Part shown: positions 1 to 8,808 of the stretch, piece after piece
Numbering within the stretch: position 1 is the first letter of the stretch
How the letters are laid out: the number at the start of each line of letters is the position of its first letter
Assembly: GCA_025934775.1 (NCBI GenBank)
Contig: JAICWO010000009.1
Span: 158,804-222,803 of the forward strand
From: Gemmatimonadaceae bacterium
GTDB lineage: Bacteria > Gemmatimonadota > Gemmatimonadetes > Gemmatimonadales > Gemmatimonadaceae
Direction of reading: 5' to 3'
Length of the DNA: 64,000 bases
The notes under the pieces: generated by a model
Seen by the model: the letters and a program-made list of their open reading frames with translations, nothing else
What the model was told of the DNA's origin: nothing
Databases searched by the model: none
Position numbers and translations under genes: made by a program

Positions 1-897
1 TATACGCACGTTGTCGATAACGCCGAGTACCAGCGCGTTTTCCGCTCGTTTCTCCTCGCCTCCGTCCCGGAGACTGATACGCCGGCGGACATCGCGCTCG
101 CGACGGTCCACTACCTGGCCGCGGCGAAGCACCGCATCCGCTACATCTGGGAAGGCCACTCGTTTCGCACGGAAGGCATCAGCCCGCCCGGATGGTTTTA
201 TATGGATGCGCGATACATCCAGCGGATCCACAAGCGATACGGCGACGGGAAGATCGAAACACTTCCGGTCCTCTGGCTGCACCGCTGGCTCAAGTGGATG
301 GCGATCGATCACATCAAGAAGGTCAGGCCGCTCTACCTGCTCGACTACAACAAGGAGGAGACCAAGCGCTTCCTTGCGAACACGTATGGCTGGCAGTGGT
401 ACGGCGGCCATCACATGGAGAACCGCACGGCCTACTTCGTCAACAACTATTACCTGCCCCGCAAATTCGGCATCGACCTCCGCTACTCGGAGCTCTCGGC
501 ACTCGTGCGCTCTGGCCAGCTCACCCGCGACGAGGCGCTCGACCGGATCGCGCAGCCGAAGCCGTTCGACGAAGGGATTCTCGACGAGATCAAGCGCCGC
601 GTCGGATTCAGCGACGCCGACTGGGACGCAATCATGAGCGCGCCACCTTCGCACTACACGCTCCACCCAACGTACAAGCGGACGTTCGAGCAACTGCGGC
701 CCGTGTTCCTCCTGCTCTACAAGTCCGGGTACGTCACGCGGAGCTTCTATGAGAAGTTTTGCGTGCTCAAAGACGATCCGAAGGCGACTGAGGACTTCTT
801 CGCGTCCTTGCAACTTCGTCGAGACCGCACCTCCAGTGGCGTGACGCAGACTGCGTTGCCGGATCCAGCGACTCGTGTACAGATCGCAAAGCCATGA
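1..897 (+). CDS. N-acetyl sugar amidotransferase (WbpG/PseA type), 5'-truncated
   Basis: The reading frame is open from base 1, so the start lies outside the window; 298 residues are visible. The visible part matches the C-terminal half of the second amidotransferase at 10604-11800: both carry a YGGxHxExxxTxF stretch, then a LPxKFGID segment and a region ending with GQL(T/S)(R/K)xEAL. WbpG/PseA enzymes are PP-loop ATP pyrophosphatase-like proteins that convert an N-acetyl group of a nucleotide sugar to an acetamidino group in the cytoplasm, with ammonia from HisH/HisF-type partners. The SGGxDS loop itself would lie upstream of base 1 and cannot be checked. The stop overlaps the next start (ATGA). 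Assignment rests on similarity to the intact paralogue and is fairly secure. Confidence 0.85.
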   Translation, partial: YTHVVDNAEYQRVFRSFLLASVPETDTPADIALATVHYLAAAKHRIRYIWEGHSFRTEGISPPGWFYMDARYIQRIHKRYGDGKIETLPVLWLHRWLKWMAIDHIKKVRPLYLLDYNKEETKRFLANTYGWQWYGGHHMENRTAYFVNNYYLPRKFGIDLRYSELSALVRSGQLTRDEALDRIAQPKPFDEGILDEIKRRVGFSDADWDAIMSAPPSHYTLHPTYKRTFEQLRPVFLLLYKSGYVTRSFYEKFCVLKDDPKATEDFFASLQLRRDRTSSGVTQTALPDPATRVQIAKP

Positions 898-1601
898 TTC
901 GTTTCACGTATGCCTACCTGCGCGAACAGCTACAAGGAATCCTCGAGGCGGGGTACGAGCCACTGACGTGCCGCGCGTACGCAGAGCGGAAGAATGCTCT
1001 TCCCGTACGGACGTGGGTGAATCGGGTGGATGTCGACTTTTCGCTGAAGAAGGCCGACAGCATTCGCGGTCTGTTCGACGAGCTCGGAGTCAAGGCAACA
1101 TTCTTTGTTCGCCTGCACGCCCCCGAATACAACGCATTCGATTTTGAGAACTTTCGCATCCTTCAGGCCATCCAGCGGAGCGGGCACGAGATCGGCTATC
1201 ACTCGGAAGTCATGGACGAAGCCGCCGTGTGGGGAGAAGATCCCGCTGTTAGCCTGCGGCGTGACTTGGCGGTGATGGAAGCGATGCTGGGGCAACGCGT
1301 CATCGGAGTGGCGAGCCACGGCGGCTTGACCGGCGTGAACAATTTGGACTTTTGGAAGGAACGCCGGCCCAGTGATTTTGGCCTCGTGTACGAGGCGTAC
1401 GATCATGAGCCCGAGTTCAATGTCTTTCAAGAATCCTTGTACGTGTCCGACTCGGAGTGGACCCGTTGGAAGTGCTATGATAAGGGCCGATTGATCGAGG
1501 GCGACCGCCGCTCACCGGCGGAGCACGCGCTCGATGGCCACGCGGTGCTGCACACGCTGGTGCATCCGGATACGTATTACCATCGCCACTTCTACGAATG
1601 A
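894..1601 (+). CDS. Divergent polysaccharide deacetylase (NodB-like) protein
   Basis: A 235-aa protein with the outline of a NodB/CE4 deacetylase. A DxD-like pair (RVDVDF, about residues 43-48) stands where the family has its catalytic and metal aspartates. It is followed by LGVKATFFVRL and then GHEIGYHSE (about residues 99-107), the counterpart of the metal-binding HxxxH motif with one histidine changed. ASHGG near residue 142 fits a later active-site strand. Family members remove N- or O-acetyl groups from polysaccharides or precursors. No signal peptide is visible, so a cytoplasmic role on a precursor or an oligosaccharide is more likely than action on exported polymer. It overlaps the amidotransferase stop by 4 bases, so the two are probably translationally coupled. 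Catalytic competence is uncertain because the motifs are incomplete. Confidence 0.7.
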   Translation: MIRFTYAYLREQLQGILEAGYEPLTCRAYAERKNALPVRTWVNRVDVDFSLKKADSIRGLFDELGVKATFFVRLHAPEYNAFDFENFRILQAIQRSGHEIGYHSEVMDEAAVWGEDPAVSLRRDLAVMEAMLGQRVIGVASHGGLTGVNNLDFWKERRPSDFGLVYEAYDHEPEFNVFQESLYVSDSEWTRWKCYDKGRLIEGDRRSPAEHALDGHAVLHTLVHPDTYYHRHFYE

Positions 1602-1611
1602 AGGTGGCTGC

Positions 1612-2571
1612 ATGAAGTACACACTGGAGGATGTTCGCGCACACATCGATCGTCCCTTCGAGGTGAGCGGGAACATCGCGTTGACATTTTCGTCATTCGC
1701 GCCAATCACCGAGTCTGCCACGTCGAGTATGGCGTGGATTCGCGCCGACCACCCTGACACCAACGCGCTGCTCGCCAACAGCCCCGCGGCATTCGTCGTC
1801 TGCGCCCACCTCGATGCGAGTGATGACGTCCTTCGCAACAAATGCCTCATTCACGTCGACCGACCCGACCTGGCCTTCACGCGGCTGGTCAAGCGCTTGT
1901 GCGTTCCACCGGCACGACCGGAGCCGCGGATTCACCCCACCGCAATCGTGGACTCGCGCGCTCGACTTGGAATCGACGTCGTCGTTGGGGCGTATGCGAC
2001 GGTCGGTGCATGCACGATCGGCAATGGAAGCACCATTAAAGCGCACGCGACTGTCCACGATGGCGCGGAACTCGGAGCCAACGTTCTCATAGGCGAATAT
2101 TGCAACATCGGCGGCGAAGGCTTTGGGCACATCCGTGACGAGCACGGAAGCCTCGAGAACATGCTCCACATCGGAAAAGTCGTGATCGAAGACGACGTCG
2201 AGATCTTTCCCTATACGAACGTCGATCGGGCGACTCTATCCGTTACCCGAGTCGGGCGCGGAACGAAGATCGATCATTATTGTCATATCGGCCACAACAC
2301 GCGAATCGGCGAGCGAGCCATGATTACCGCAAACACGACACTCACGGGAGGAGCCGTTGTCGGGAGCTATTGCTTCGTCGGCGTCGGCTCGCTCATCCGT
2401 GAGCGCGTGCGCGTTGGCGACGCGGCGAGCATCGGAATCGGCTCCGTGGTGACTAAGGACGTGCCGCCCGGCGAAACGTGGGCTGGAGTTCCGGCACGCC
2501 CGATCGGAGAGTTGAAAGCCGTGCAGAAAGCGCTCGGGTTGCTGGTCGGGGAGACGCAATCTGACAGATGA
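1612..2571 (+). CDS. LpxD-like hexapeptide-repeat acyltransferase
   Basis: 319 aa from the ATG at 1612, preceded by an AAGGTGG ribosome-binding-like sequence 5 bases upstream. An upstream in-frame start at 1534 would run through the end of the preceding gene and is rejected. The N-terminal ~100 residues resemble the LpxD substrate-binding domain. From about residue 105 the chain is a left-handed beta-helix of hexapeptide repeats (for example IGNGSTIKAHATV, GEYCNIGGEGFG), with the LpxD-type catalytic histidine probably in HIGHNTRIG. LpxD adds a hydroxyacyl chain to UDP-3-O-acylglucosamine. Homologues in polysaccharide loci N-acylate amino sugars. The context beside a deacetylase and an amidotransferase favours tailoring of an amino sugar over lipid A synthesis, but this is inference. 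Confidence 0.8.
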   Translation: MKYTLEDVRAHIDRPFEVSGNIALTFSSFAPITESATSSMAWIRADHPDTNALLANSPAAFVVCAHLDASDDVLRNKCLIHVDRPDLAFTRLVKRLCVPPARPEPRIHPTAIVDSRARLGIDVVVGAYATVGACTIGNGSTIKAHATVHDGAELGANVLIGEYCNIGGEGFGHIRDEHGSLENMLHIGKVVIEDDVEIFPYTNVDRATLSVTRVGRGTKIDHYCHIGHNTRIGERAMITANTTLTGGAVVGSYCFVGVGSLIRERVRVGDAASIGIGSVVTKDVPPGETWAGVPARPIGELKAVQKALGLLVGETQSDR

Positions 2572-3797
2572 AGATCGCGCTCCGCGGCCACGAGACTTGC
2601 GGCCTCATTGGCAATCTCGCGGCGGAATTTCGGCGGCGCGGACACGATGTACTCACGATCGCGCTCCCGCACAAGTTTTTCCCCGGGCAATTCGACTACG
2701 ATCCGTACGACCTGCTGGCACAGTCTCTCGCGCGCGGCATCCGCCCTGCTCGGCTCGCGGATCTCGGCGCGAAAGCGCTGTGGGAAATTACGCCGCGCGG
2801 ATACCAGGCCATCGAGCGCCGCATCGAGCGCAGCCTTCTTCGCGGCGTCGATCTCCTCGTTCAAGTGTGGGCGGGCTTGCCGCGCGAGGCGCCTTTGTTC
2901 GCCGCATTGCGGCGCCAGGGTACGCGGATCGCATCGTTGTTCATGGGCTCGGACGTACGCGAATACAACATGTTCTTTCGTCAGTACGACGTCGGCGCAT
3001 GGACGTTCCCGGCGGAATATTTTCGGGTGCCGCTCGCTGAAAAGCTGGCGACCTTGCGGCGTCACGAGCTCTATGCAGACGCCCTGTTTTCAGTGCCCGA
3101 TCAGATGGGACTCGCGTTGCGGCCCTACTACCACTTGCAGGTGCCGTTAGAACTCTCGACGATGCGGTACTCGGTCCCGGGACGCGAGCGGCCGCGAGTA
3201 CTGCACGCGCCGAGTATTCCCCACGTGAAGGGAACGGATGTCATCGAGCGGGCGCTCGATGCGTTGCGCGCGGACGGCGTAGACTTCGAATTCGTGTCCG
3301 TCCGCAACGTCGCGCACAGCACGCTTCTCGATCAGCTCGCTGACGCGGATGTTGTCGTCGATGAACTCGTCGGGCATGGTCCGGGGTGGCTTGGCTTTGA
3401 GGCCATGGCCAGCGGCTGCGCCGTCGCGACGCGGTACTTGAGCGACTCGCCGCCGTGCTTTCGTCCCCCTGTCATCGCGATCGATCAGCACAACATCGCG
3501 ACGCGGTTGCGAGAGCTACTTACCGATCGCGGTCTCCGGATTCGGCTTGCTGAAGCCGGACGAGCGTATGTCGAGTGCAACAACTCGATCCAGCTAGTGA
3601 CGGATTCGTTGGTTGCCAAGGCGCTGCACCCCGGCGGCGCGGAATGCGACTACGTCCCCGATTATCTCACCACGACCTACGTCCCGGAGAACGAGGCGAT
3701 TGCGGATGCCATCAACTCCGCCAACCGCCTCGTCGCGGACCAGCCGTGGTACCGCGAGCATGCCGCTGGTCGGTCTCACGATGGACTCGTGTTCTGA
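2568..3797 (+). CDS. Glycosyltransferase, GT4-like (GT-B fold)
   Basis: 409-aa cytoplasmic protein starting inside the previous stop (ATGA). The N-terminus (MKIALRGHETCGLIGNLAAE) has the strand-loop-helix of a GT-B acceptor domain with a glycine-rich substitute loop. The C-terminal part has HVKGTDVIERAL, typical of the donor-domain strand, and GPGWLGFEAMASGCAVATRY, which corresponds to the EX7E nucleotide-sugar motif region with the first glutamate missing. Expected role: transfer of one sugar to a lipid-linked oligosaccharide intermediate. Donor and acceptor cannot be deduced. Confidence 0.75.
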   Translation: MKIALRGHETCGLIGNLAAEFRRRGHDVLTIALPHKFFPGQFDYDPYDLLAQSLARGIRPARLADLGAKALWEITPRGYQAIERRIERSLLRGVDLLVQVWAGLPREAPLFAALRRQGTRIASLFMGSDVREYNMFFRQYDVGAWTFPAEYFRVPLAEKLATLRRHELYADALFSVPDQMGLALRPYYHLQVPLELSTMRYSVPGRERPRVLHAPSIPHVKGTDVIERALDALRADGVDFEFVSVRNVAHSTLLDQLADADVVVDELVGHGPGWLGFEAMASGCAVATRYLSDSPPCFRPPVIAIDQHNIATRLRELLTDRGLRIRLAEAGRAYVECNNSIQLVTDSLVAKALHPGGAECDYVPDYLTTTYVPENEAIADAINSANRLVADQPWYREHAAGRSHDGLVF

Positions 3798-3816
3798 GCG
3801 CGAGCTTAGTCTTTCT

Positions 3817-4887
3817 ATGACGAGAGATGTTCGAAGCCGCCAAGTCACCTTCTGCATCCCGTCGTTCAACCGCGCCGATCTGGTCGCCGAGACGCTCGAC
3901 TCGCTCCTGGCGCAGACGGACCCGCGCTGGGAAGCGGTGATCGTCGACGATGGCTCGACAGACCACTCGGCTGCCGTGATCGACTCGTACGCGGCGCGCG
4001 ATGCGCGCATTCGTCCGATCGCTCGGACGCGCGGCCCCAAGGGCGCCTGCACGTGCCGGAATGTCGCCGTCGACAATGCGCGTGGCGACTATCTCGTGTT
4101 CCTCGACACGGACGACATCGTCGCGCCTTTCTGTGTCGCGCAGCGGCTTACCGCGGCGACAGAGAATCCTGATGCGGATTTCATCATTTTCCCCGCGCTC
4201 CTCTTTCACGACGTGCCGGGCGATCTGGATCTGTGGTGGAACGTCCAGACGGCCGAGGACGAGTTGACTCGACAGTTTCATCAGGACGCGGTCTGCCAGG
4301 GGACTGGCCCTCTCTTCCGGCGCGACGCGATGCTGAGTGTGGGCGGCTGGAACGAACGGCTCGCGCTCTGGCAGGACATCGAGCTGTTCTTCCGATTCTA
4401 CATTCAGCGCTACCGCTACGTCACACGGTTCGATCTGCCTCCCGATCTGCACATTCGCCGATCGCCGGCGAGCCTCAGTCGAGGCGATTTTTTCGCGCGC
4501 GAGAAATTCGTGAGTCGCGCTGAAGTCGTGCGGCTTGCGGCGCGGTTGCTGCGCGACAATGGTCAGGCCGATCGCCTGCCGCAGCTTCGCTTCATGACGG
4601 CGGAGATCATCACAGGGGTCGCGCGAGCCCGGCACTTCGACCTCGCTCGCGACCTCGTCGCCTGGGCTGGCCGCGAGGCCATCTTCGCGCCCGAGGAGTT
4701 GCAGGGCTTGCGTCGCTACGTGCGGCTTCATCGAACGCGGCTCGTTCGCATCTCTCCGCTCAAGCGCTACGCGTCCCGAGTCGCCGACGCGTTTCAGGCG
4801 CCGTCCTCGCTCGGGCGGCTTGCTCACTCTACGACGCCGGCTCGCGTAACACCGGAATGGGCCATGGCTCCATCGGCGCATGTCTGA
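3817..4887 (+). CDS. Glycosyltransferase family 2
   Basis: 356 aa from ATG 3817; ATG 3781 is in frame and would overlap the upstream gene by 17 bases, and neither has a clear ribosome-binding site. The GT-A signature is complete: VTFCIPSFNRADLVAETLDS at the N-terminus, VIVDDGSTD about 40 residues in, and the metal-binding acidic motif FLDTDD about residue 100. A GTGPLFRR and WQDIELFFR segment supplies the conserved acceptor-side acidic residue (ED-type). The protein is soluble with no membrane segment. The end overlaps the nucleotidyltransferase start by 8 bases. Substrate unknown. Confidence 0.85.
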   Translation: MTRDVRSRQVTFCIPSFNRADLVAETLDSLLAQTDPRWEAVIVDDGSTDHSAAVIDSYAARDARIRPIARTRGPKGACTCRNVAVDNARGDYLVFLDTDDIVAPFCVAQRLTAATENPDADFIIFPALLFHDVPGDLDLWWNVQTAEDELTRQFHQDAVCQGTGPLFRRDAMLSVGGWNERLALWQDIELFFRFYIQRYRYVTRFDLPPDLHIRRSPASLSRGDFFAREKFVSRAEVVRLAARLLRDNGQADRLPQLRFMTAEIITGVARARHFDLARDLVAWAGREAIFAPEELQGLRRYVRLHRTRLVRISPLKRYASRVADAFQAPSSLGRLAHSTTPARVTPEWAMAPSAHV

Positions 4888-5656
4888 TTCGGAGCTGCTC
4901 GTCGGTCTGGTTCCCGCTGCCGGACGCGGCTCCCGGCTCGCACCGTTTCCGTGTCCGAAAGAGCTCTTTCCGATCGGCTACCAGGACTACATGGTCGGCG
5001 GGAAAATGGAGCGACGTCCCAAGGTCGTCAGTCAGTATCTCGTCGAGAACATGATCCGCGCCGGAGCGCGCCAACTGTACTTGATTCTCGGCGATGGCAA
5101 GGCCGACATCATGACGTATTACGGCGACGGCAGTCGGTTCGGCGTCGACGTCGCGTATCTGTTTCAGGAGCGACTCACCGGAATGCCGGGCGCGCTGACC
5201 ATCGCTGCGCCGTGGACGGAGCAGGCGACCGTCGTGTTCGGAATGCCCGACACGATCATGGAGCCGCACGACTTGTTCACGAGGCTCCTCGAGCGTCACC
5301 GTCGCGCCGGTGCGGACGTGACGCTCGGGCTCTTCCAGACGGACAATCCGTCGAAGTTCGGGATGGTCGAGCTGGACGCGGCGGGTCGCGTCACGAACAC
5401 GATCGACAAGCCGCAGGAATCCGCGTTGGAGTGGATGTGGGGGTGCGCCTGCTGGTCGCCCGCGTTCACCCGCATCATGCGCGAGTATCTTGCCGACCGA
5501 CCGACCGCCGACCGCGAGGCCGTGCTTGGCGACGTGTTCAATCATGCCCTCGGCCAGGGACTGCACATCGAAGGATGCGCATTTCCGGACGGTCGCTACA
5601 TGGACATCGGCACCGCCGCGGAGCTGGACTCCGCGCTGCGTCGGTTTCATCTATAA
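4880..5656 (+). CDS. Sugar-phosphate nucleotidyltransferase, RmlA-like
   Basis: 258-aa protein with the nucleotidyltransferase signature near its N-terminus, VPAAGRGSRLAPFPCPKELF, where GRGSRL binds the nucleotide phosphates and PKEL contains the conserved lysine. GMPDTI is the second acidic motif for the metal, and FGMVELD and the GTAAELDSALR end are as in glucose-1-phosphate thymidylyl/uridylyltransferases. It is more divergent than the RmlA at 51052, which has the canonical GGAGTRL. It probably activates a sugar 1-phosphate with dTTP, UTP or CTP for this operon. Its start overlaps the GT2 gene by 8 bases. Confidence 0.75.
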   Translation: MSDSELLVGLVPAAGRGSRLAPFPCPKELFPIGYQDYMVGGKMERRPKVVSQYLVENMIRAGARQLYLILGDGKADIMTYYGDGSRFGVDVAYLFQERLTGMPGALTIAAPWTEQATVVFGMPDTIMEPHDLFTRLLERHRRAGADVTLGLFQTDNPSKFGMVELDAAGRVTNTIDKPQESALEWMWGCACWSPAFTRIMREYLADRPTADREAVLGDVFNHALGQGLHIEGCAFPDGRYMDIGTAAELDSALRRFHL

Positions 5657-5678
5657 GAGATCGCGAATCTCGAAGACG

Positions 5679-6701
5679 ATGGCGGTTTCGTCGAATGGCG
5701 CCGTGGGGCCGGCGCCGCTGATCTCGGTCGTCATACCGGTGCGCAACGAGGCCGGTCAGATCGAAGCGTGCATTCGCGGCCTTCTCGAGCAGACGGTCGC
5801 GATCCACGAGATCATCGTGTTGGATTCCGGATCCACGGATGGCACACTCGAGATTCTCGCGCGCTTTCCCGAGGTGCGCGTGATTCCGATCGAGCCAGCC
5901 GAGTTCAATCACGGAGAGACGCGCAACGTCGGGGTGCGAGCCGCGCGCGGCGACCTCGTCCTCCTGACGGTGGGAGATGCGCATCCGGCGGATCGGTTCT
6001 GCGTCGAGCGATTGCTCGCCGGGTTCAGCGATGACCGAGTCGCCGGCGTGTGCGGCACTCAAGTGGTCCCGCACCATCGCGACAAGAATCCGCTCCAGTG
6101 GTTCCGGCCGATCGACGAGCCAAACGCGGCGCGCTTCGAGTTCGAGTCGGCGGATGAATTCGACCGCCAAGCGCCCGATGCGAAACGTCGCGCCTGTGGC
6201 TGGGACAACGTCTGCGCGCTGTATCGGCGCGCCGTGCTGCTCGACATTCCATTCCGCCGCACGACGTACGGCGAAGACGGCAGATGGGCGAAGGATGCGC
6301 TGCGTGCCGGCCATGCGCTCGTGTACGAGCCGGGCGCGCGCGTGCATCACTATCATCGCGAAACCGCCGAGTACGCGTTCCGGCTCGCCGTCACGACGAT
6401 GTACTTTCGATATCGGGAATTTGGATATTTGTATGATGCGCCGCGGTTGGTGCGTCCGGTGACGTACGACGCGCTGCGACTCTTGTTCAGGGTGCCGGAT
6501 CTGCGGTGGAGCGAGCGTTGGACGTGGGTCGTCTACAACGCGCGGCTTCATGGCGCACGCTGGCGCGCGACCCGGACATTTCGCCGAGCGGCCGCGCGGG
6601 GCCGCGACACGCTCGACGGCATGCACCAGCGGTATTGTGGCACCCCGCCGATCCCGCAAAAGGCGCCGCCCGGCGTGGTCGCGCTCGACGCAAAGTCGTA
6701 G
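5679..6701 (+). CDS. Glycosyltransferase family 2, rhamnosyltransferase-like
   Basis: 340 aa from ATG 5679, a start that places SVVIPVRNEAGQIEACIRG at residue 14; longer in-frame starts run into the previous gene. The GT-A core reads IIVLDSGSTDGTLEIL and then EFNHGETRNVGVRAARGD. The FNHGxTRN motif is characteristic of rhamnosyltransferases that use dTDP-L-rhamnose. GWDNVCALYRRAVL and YGEDGRWAKDALRAG follow as acceptor-domain motifs. dTDP-rhamnose can be supplied by the rmlBACD genes at 50000-53425. The bases around 6400-6437 are markedly AT-rich with AT-ending codons, unlike the rest of the gene. Confidence 0.83.
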   Translation: MAVSSNGAVGPAPLISVVIPVRNEAGQIEACIRGLLEQTVAIHEIIVLDSGSTDGTLEILARFPEVRVIPIEPAEFNHGETRNVGVRAARGDLVLLTVGDAHPADRFCVERLLAGFSDDRVAGVCGTQVVPHHRDKNPLQWFRPIDEPNAARFEFESADEFDRQAPDAKRRACGWDNVCALYRRAVLLDIPFRRTTYGEDGRWAKDALRAGHALVYEPGARVHHYHRETAEYAFRLAVTTMYFRYREFGYLYDAPRLVRPVTYDALRLLFRVPDLRWSERWTWVVYNARLHGARWRATRTFRRAAARGRDTLDGMHQRYCGTPPIPQKAPPGVVALDAKS

Positions 6702-6719
6702 AAACCACGCGGGCGATCC

Positions 6720-7628
6720 ATGAGTTCCGGCCGAGCTCTTGTCAGTATTCTCATGACCGCGTACAACCGCGAGCGCTACATCGCCGAGGCGATCGAGAGC
6801 GTGCTGCGATCCTCGTACGACGAGCTCGAGCTCATCGTGGTGGACGACGGCTCGAGCGATGGGACGCGCGCGGTGGCGGAGCGCTATGCGGCGATCGACC
6901 GTCGCGCCCGCGTGTATGTCAACGACGTCAACCTCGGTGATTATCCGAACCGCAACCGTGCCGCGAGCTACGCGCGCGGCGTCTACCTCAAGTACGTGGA
7001 TTCGGATGACGTTCTCTATCCGCACGCCATCGCGGTGATGGCGGCGTGTATGGATGCGCATCCCGATGCCGGCTTTGGCTTGTCCGAGCTGCCCCACCCC
7101 GCCGGTCCCAACCCGCGGCGACTCACGCCGACCGAGTCGTATCGCGAGCATTTCTTCGGTCAGGACTTATTCGGTCGGGCACCCGGCTCGGCCATCATTC
7201 GTCGATCCGCATTCGAGGCGGTCGGTGGATTTTCCGGCAGGCGACAGGTCGGCGATCACGAGCTCTGGCTCACGCTGGCTCGCCAGTATCCGCTCGCGAC
7301 GATGCCGACGGACCTCGTGTGGGACCGGCAACACGCCGCGCAGGAGCAACGCTACGACCCGCCAGGCCGGAAGCTCGCGATGCATCATGAGGTAGAGCTC
7401 GAGGCGCTCGCGCACCCCGACTGTCCGCTCGACCCCGCAGAGCGCATCGCGGCGCGCCGGCGCCTCACGGACGCGCGCGCGCGCGCCTTCTGGCTATCGC
7501 TCCTCGCTCCGCACGGAATTCGCCACGCGCCACAGTTCCTCGACGACACCGGCCTCGGCGCCGGCGATCTCGCGGCGTGGCTCTGGCGCCGCGGTGCCGA
7601 TGCCGTGCGAGTGGGAGCGCGTTCGTGA
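6720..7628 (+). CDS. Glycosyltransferase family 2
   Basis: 302-aa GT-A protein. SILMTAYNRERYIAEAIESV and LIVVDDGSSDGTRAV form the nucleotide-binding half; YVDSDDVLYPHAI holds the DXD-type metal site. GSAIIRRSAFEAVGGFSGRR and DHELWLTLAR follow, as in typical bacterial GT2 enzymes. No membrane segment. The preceding gene ends 18 bases upstream, and the stop overlaps the GTG start of wecB. Sugar specificity cannot be inferred. Confidence 0.85.
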   Translation: MSSGRALVSILMTAYNRERYIAEAIESVLRSSYDELELIVVDDGSSDGTRAVAERYAAIDRRARVYVNDVNLGDYPNRNRAASYARGVYLKYVDSDDVLYPHAIAVMAACMDAHPDAGFGLSELPHPAGPNPRRLTPTESYREHFFGQDLFGRAPGSAIIRRSAFEAVGGFSGRRQVGDHELWLTLARQYPLATMPTDLVWDRQHAAQEQRYDPPGRKLAMHHEVELEALAHPDCPLDPAERIAARRRLTDARARAFWLSLLAPHGIRHAPQFLDDTGLGAGDLAAWLWRRGADAVRVGARS

Positions 7629-8800
7629 GTCGACCCCGAGTCCTCGTGGTCGTCGGTACGCGGCCCGAAGTGATCAAGCTCGCGCCGGTGATTCAACGCC
7701 TCCGTGCGACCGGCGTACTCGACGTGCAGGTGTGTGCCACCGGGCAGCATCGCGAGTTGCTGGATCAGGCGCTCGCGCACTTCGATTTGTCGCCCGACCA
7801 CGATCTGGCGCTGATGACCCGCGACCAGTCGCTGGCCGAGCTCACCGCGCGCGCGCTCGTCGCACTCGACGAGCTGCTCGCGCGCGTCGCTCCGGCGCTG
7901 ACATTCGTGCAGGGCGACACCTCCACCGCCTTCGCGGCGGCGCTCGCGTCCTACTACCGGCGCGTGCCCGTGGCGCACGTCGAAGCCGGGCTGCGCACGG
8001 GGAACAAGCACTCGCCGTATCCCGAGGAGATCAACCGTCGGTTCATCGCGCCGGTCGCCGATCTACACTTCGCGCCCACCGAGTCGGCGCGAAGCAATCT
8101 GCTGTCGGAGTCCATCCCCGAACACTCCGTGCGGGTGACGGGCAACACCGCGATCGACGCGCTGTTCTATACGCTGCAGCGGGAGCGCGGTCGCCCACTC
8201 GCTTTCCGCACGCTGGACGGGCACACCGTGGACGACGCGGCACTCGCCGGGAACCGTCTCCTGCTCGTCACCGCGCACCGTCGAGAAAATCATGAACGAG
8301 GGCTCGCCAATATCTGCGCGGCGCTCGCCCAAATCGCCGAGCGCCACGCCGACGTGCGCATCGTGTTCTCATTGCACTTCAACCCGAACGTACGCCGCGC
8401 CGTCCTGCCGCTGCTCAGCGCGCGTCCAAACGTCCATCTCGTCGATCCGCTGAATTACCAGACATTCTGCCGGCTGATGGAGCGTGCGTACCTGATCCTC
8501 ACGGATTCCGGGGGAATTCAGGAGGAGGCGCCCTCCCTCGGTAAACCAGTGCTCGTGCTGCGCGACACCACCGAGCGCCCGGAAGGGATCGCGGCCGGGA
8601 ACGCGCGCCTGCTTGGCACGGCGACGGAGACGGTCGTCGCGCACGTGGACGAGCTGTGGACCGATCGTGCCGCGTACGCGAGGATGGCGGAAGCGCGCAA
8701 CCCGTACGGCGACGGCCGTGCCGCAGAACGCATCGAGGCGATCACGCACGAATTTCTCGGTATCCCCGCGTCGGCGACGGTGGCCGGCGGCGAGACGTGA
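7625..8800 (+). CDS. wecB: UDP-N-acetylglucosamine 2-epimerase (non-hydrolysing)
   Basis: 391 aa from GTG 7625, which overlaps the preceding stop (GTGA); it puts VLVVVGTRPEVIKLAPVIQR at the N-terminus as in WecB. Further family motifs: VEAGLRTGNKHSPYPEEINR (substrate and catalytic region), VTAHRRENH (catalytic histidine/arginine segment) and TDSGGIQEEAPSLGKPVLVL followed by DTTERPEG. The enzyme interconverts UDP-GlcNAc and UDP-ManNAc in the cytoplasm. Length and all motifs match the family. It supplies ManNAc or a derivative to this operon. A second, diverged copy lies at 61770-62831. Confidence 0.95.
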   Translation: MSRPRVLVVVGTRPEVIKLAPVIQRLRATGVLDVQVCATGQHRELLDQALAHFDLSPDHDLALMTRDQSLAELTARALVALDELLARVAPALTFVQGDTSTAFAAALASYYRRVPVAHVEAGLRTGNKHSPYPEEINRRFIAPVADLHFAPTESARSNLLSESIPEHSVRVTGNTAIDALFYTLQRERGRPLAFRTLDGHTVDDAALAGNRLLLVTAHRRENHERGLANICAALAQIAERHADVRIVFSLHFNPNVRRAVLPLLSARPNVHLVDPLNYQTFCRLMERAYLILTDSGGIQEEAPSLGKPVLVLRDTTERPEGIAAGNARLLGTATETVVAHVDELWTDRAAYARMAEARNPYGDGRAAERIEAITHEFLGIPASATVAGGET

Positions 8801-8808
8801 CCGGCGCC

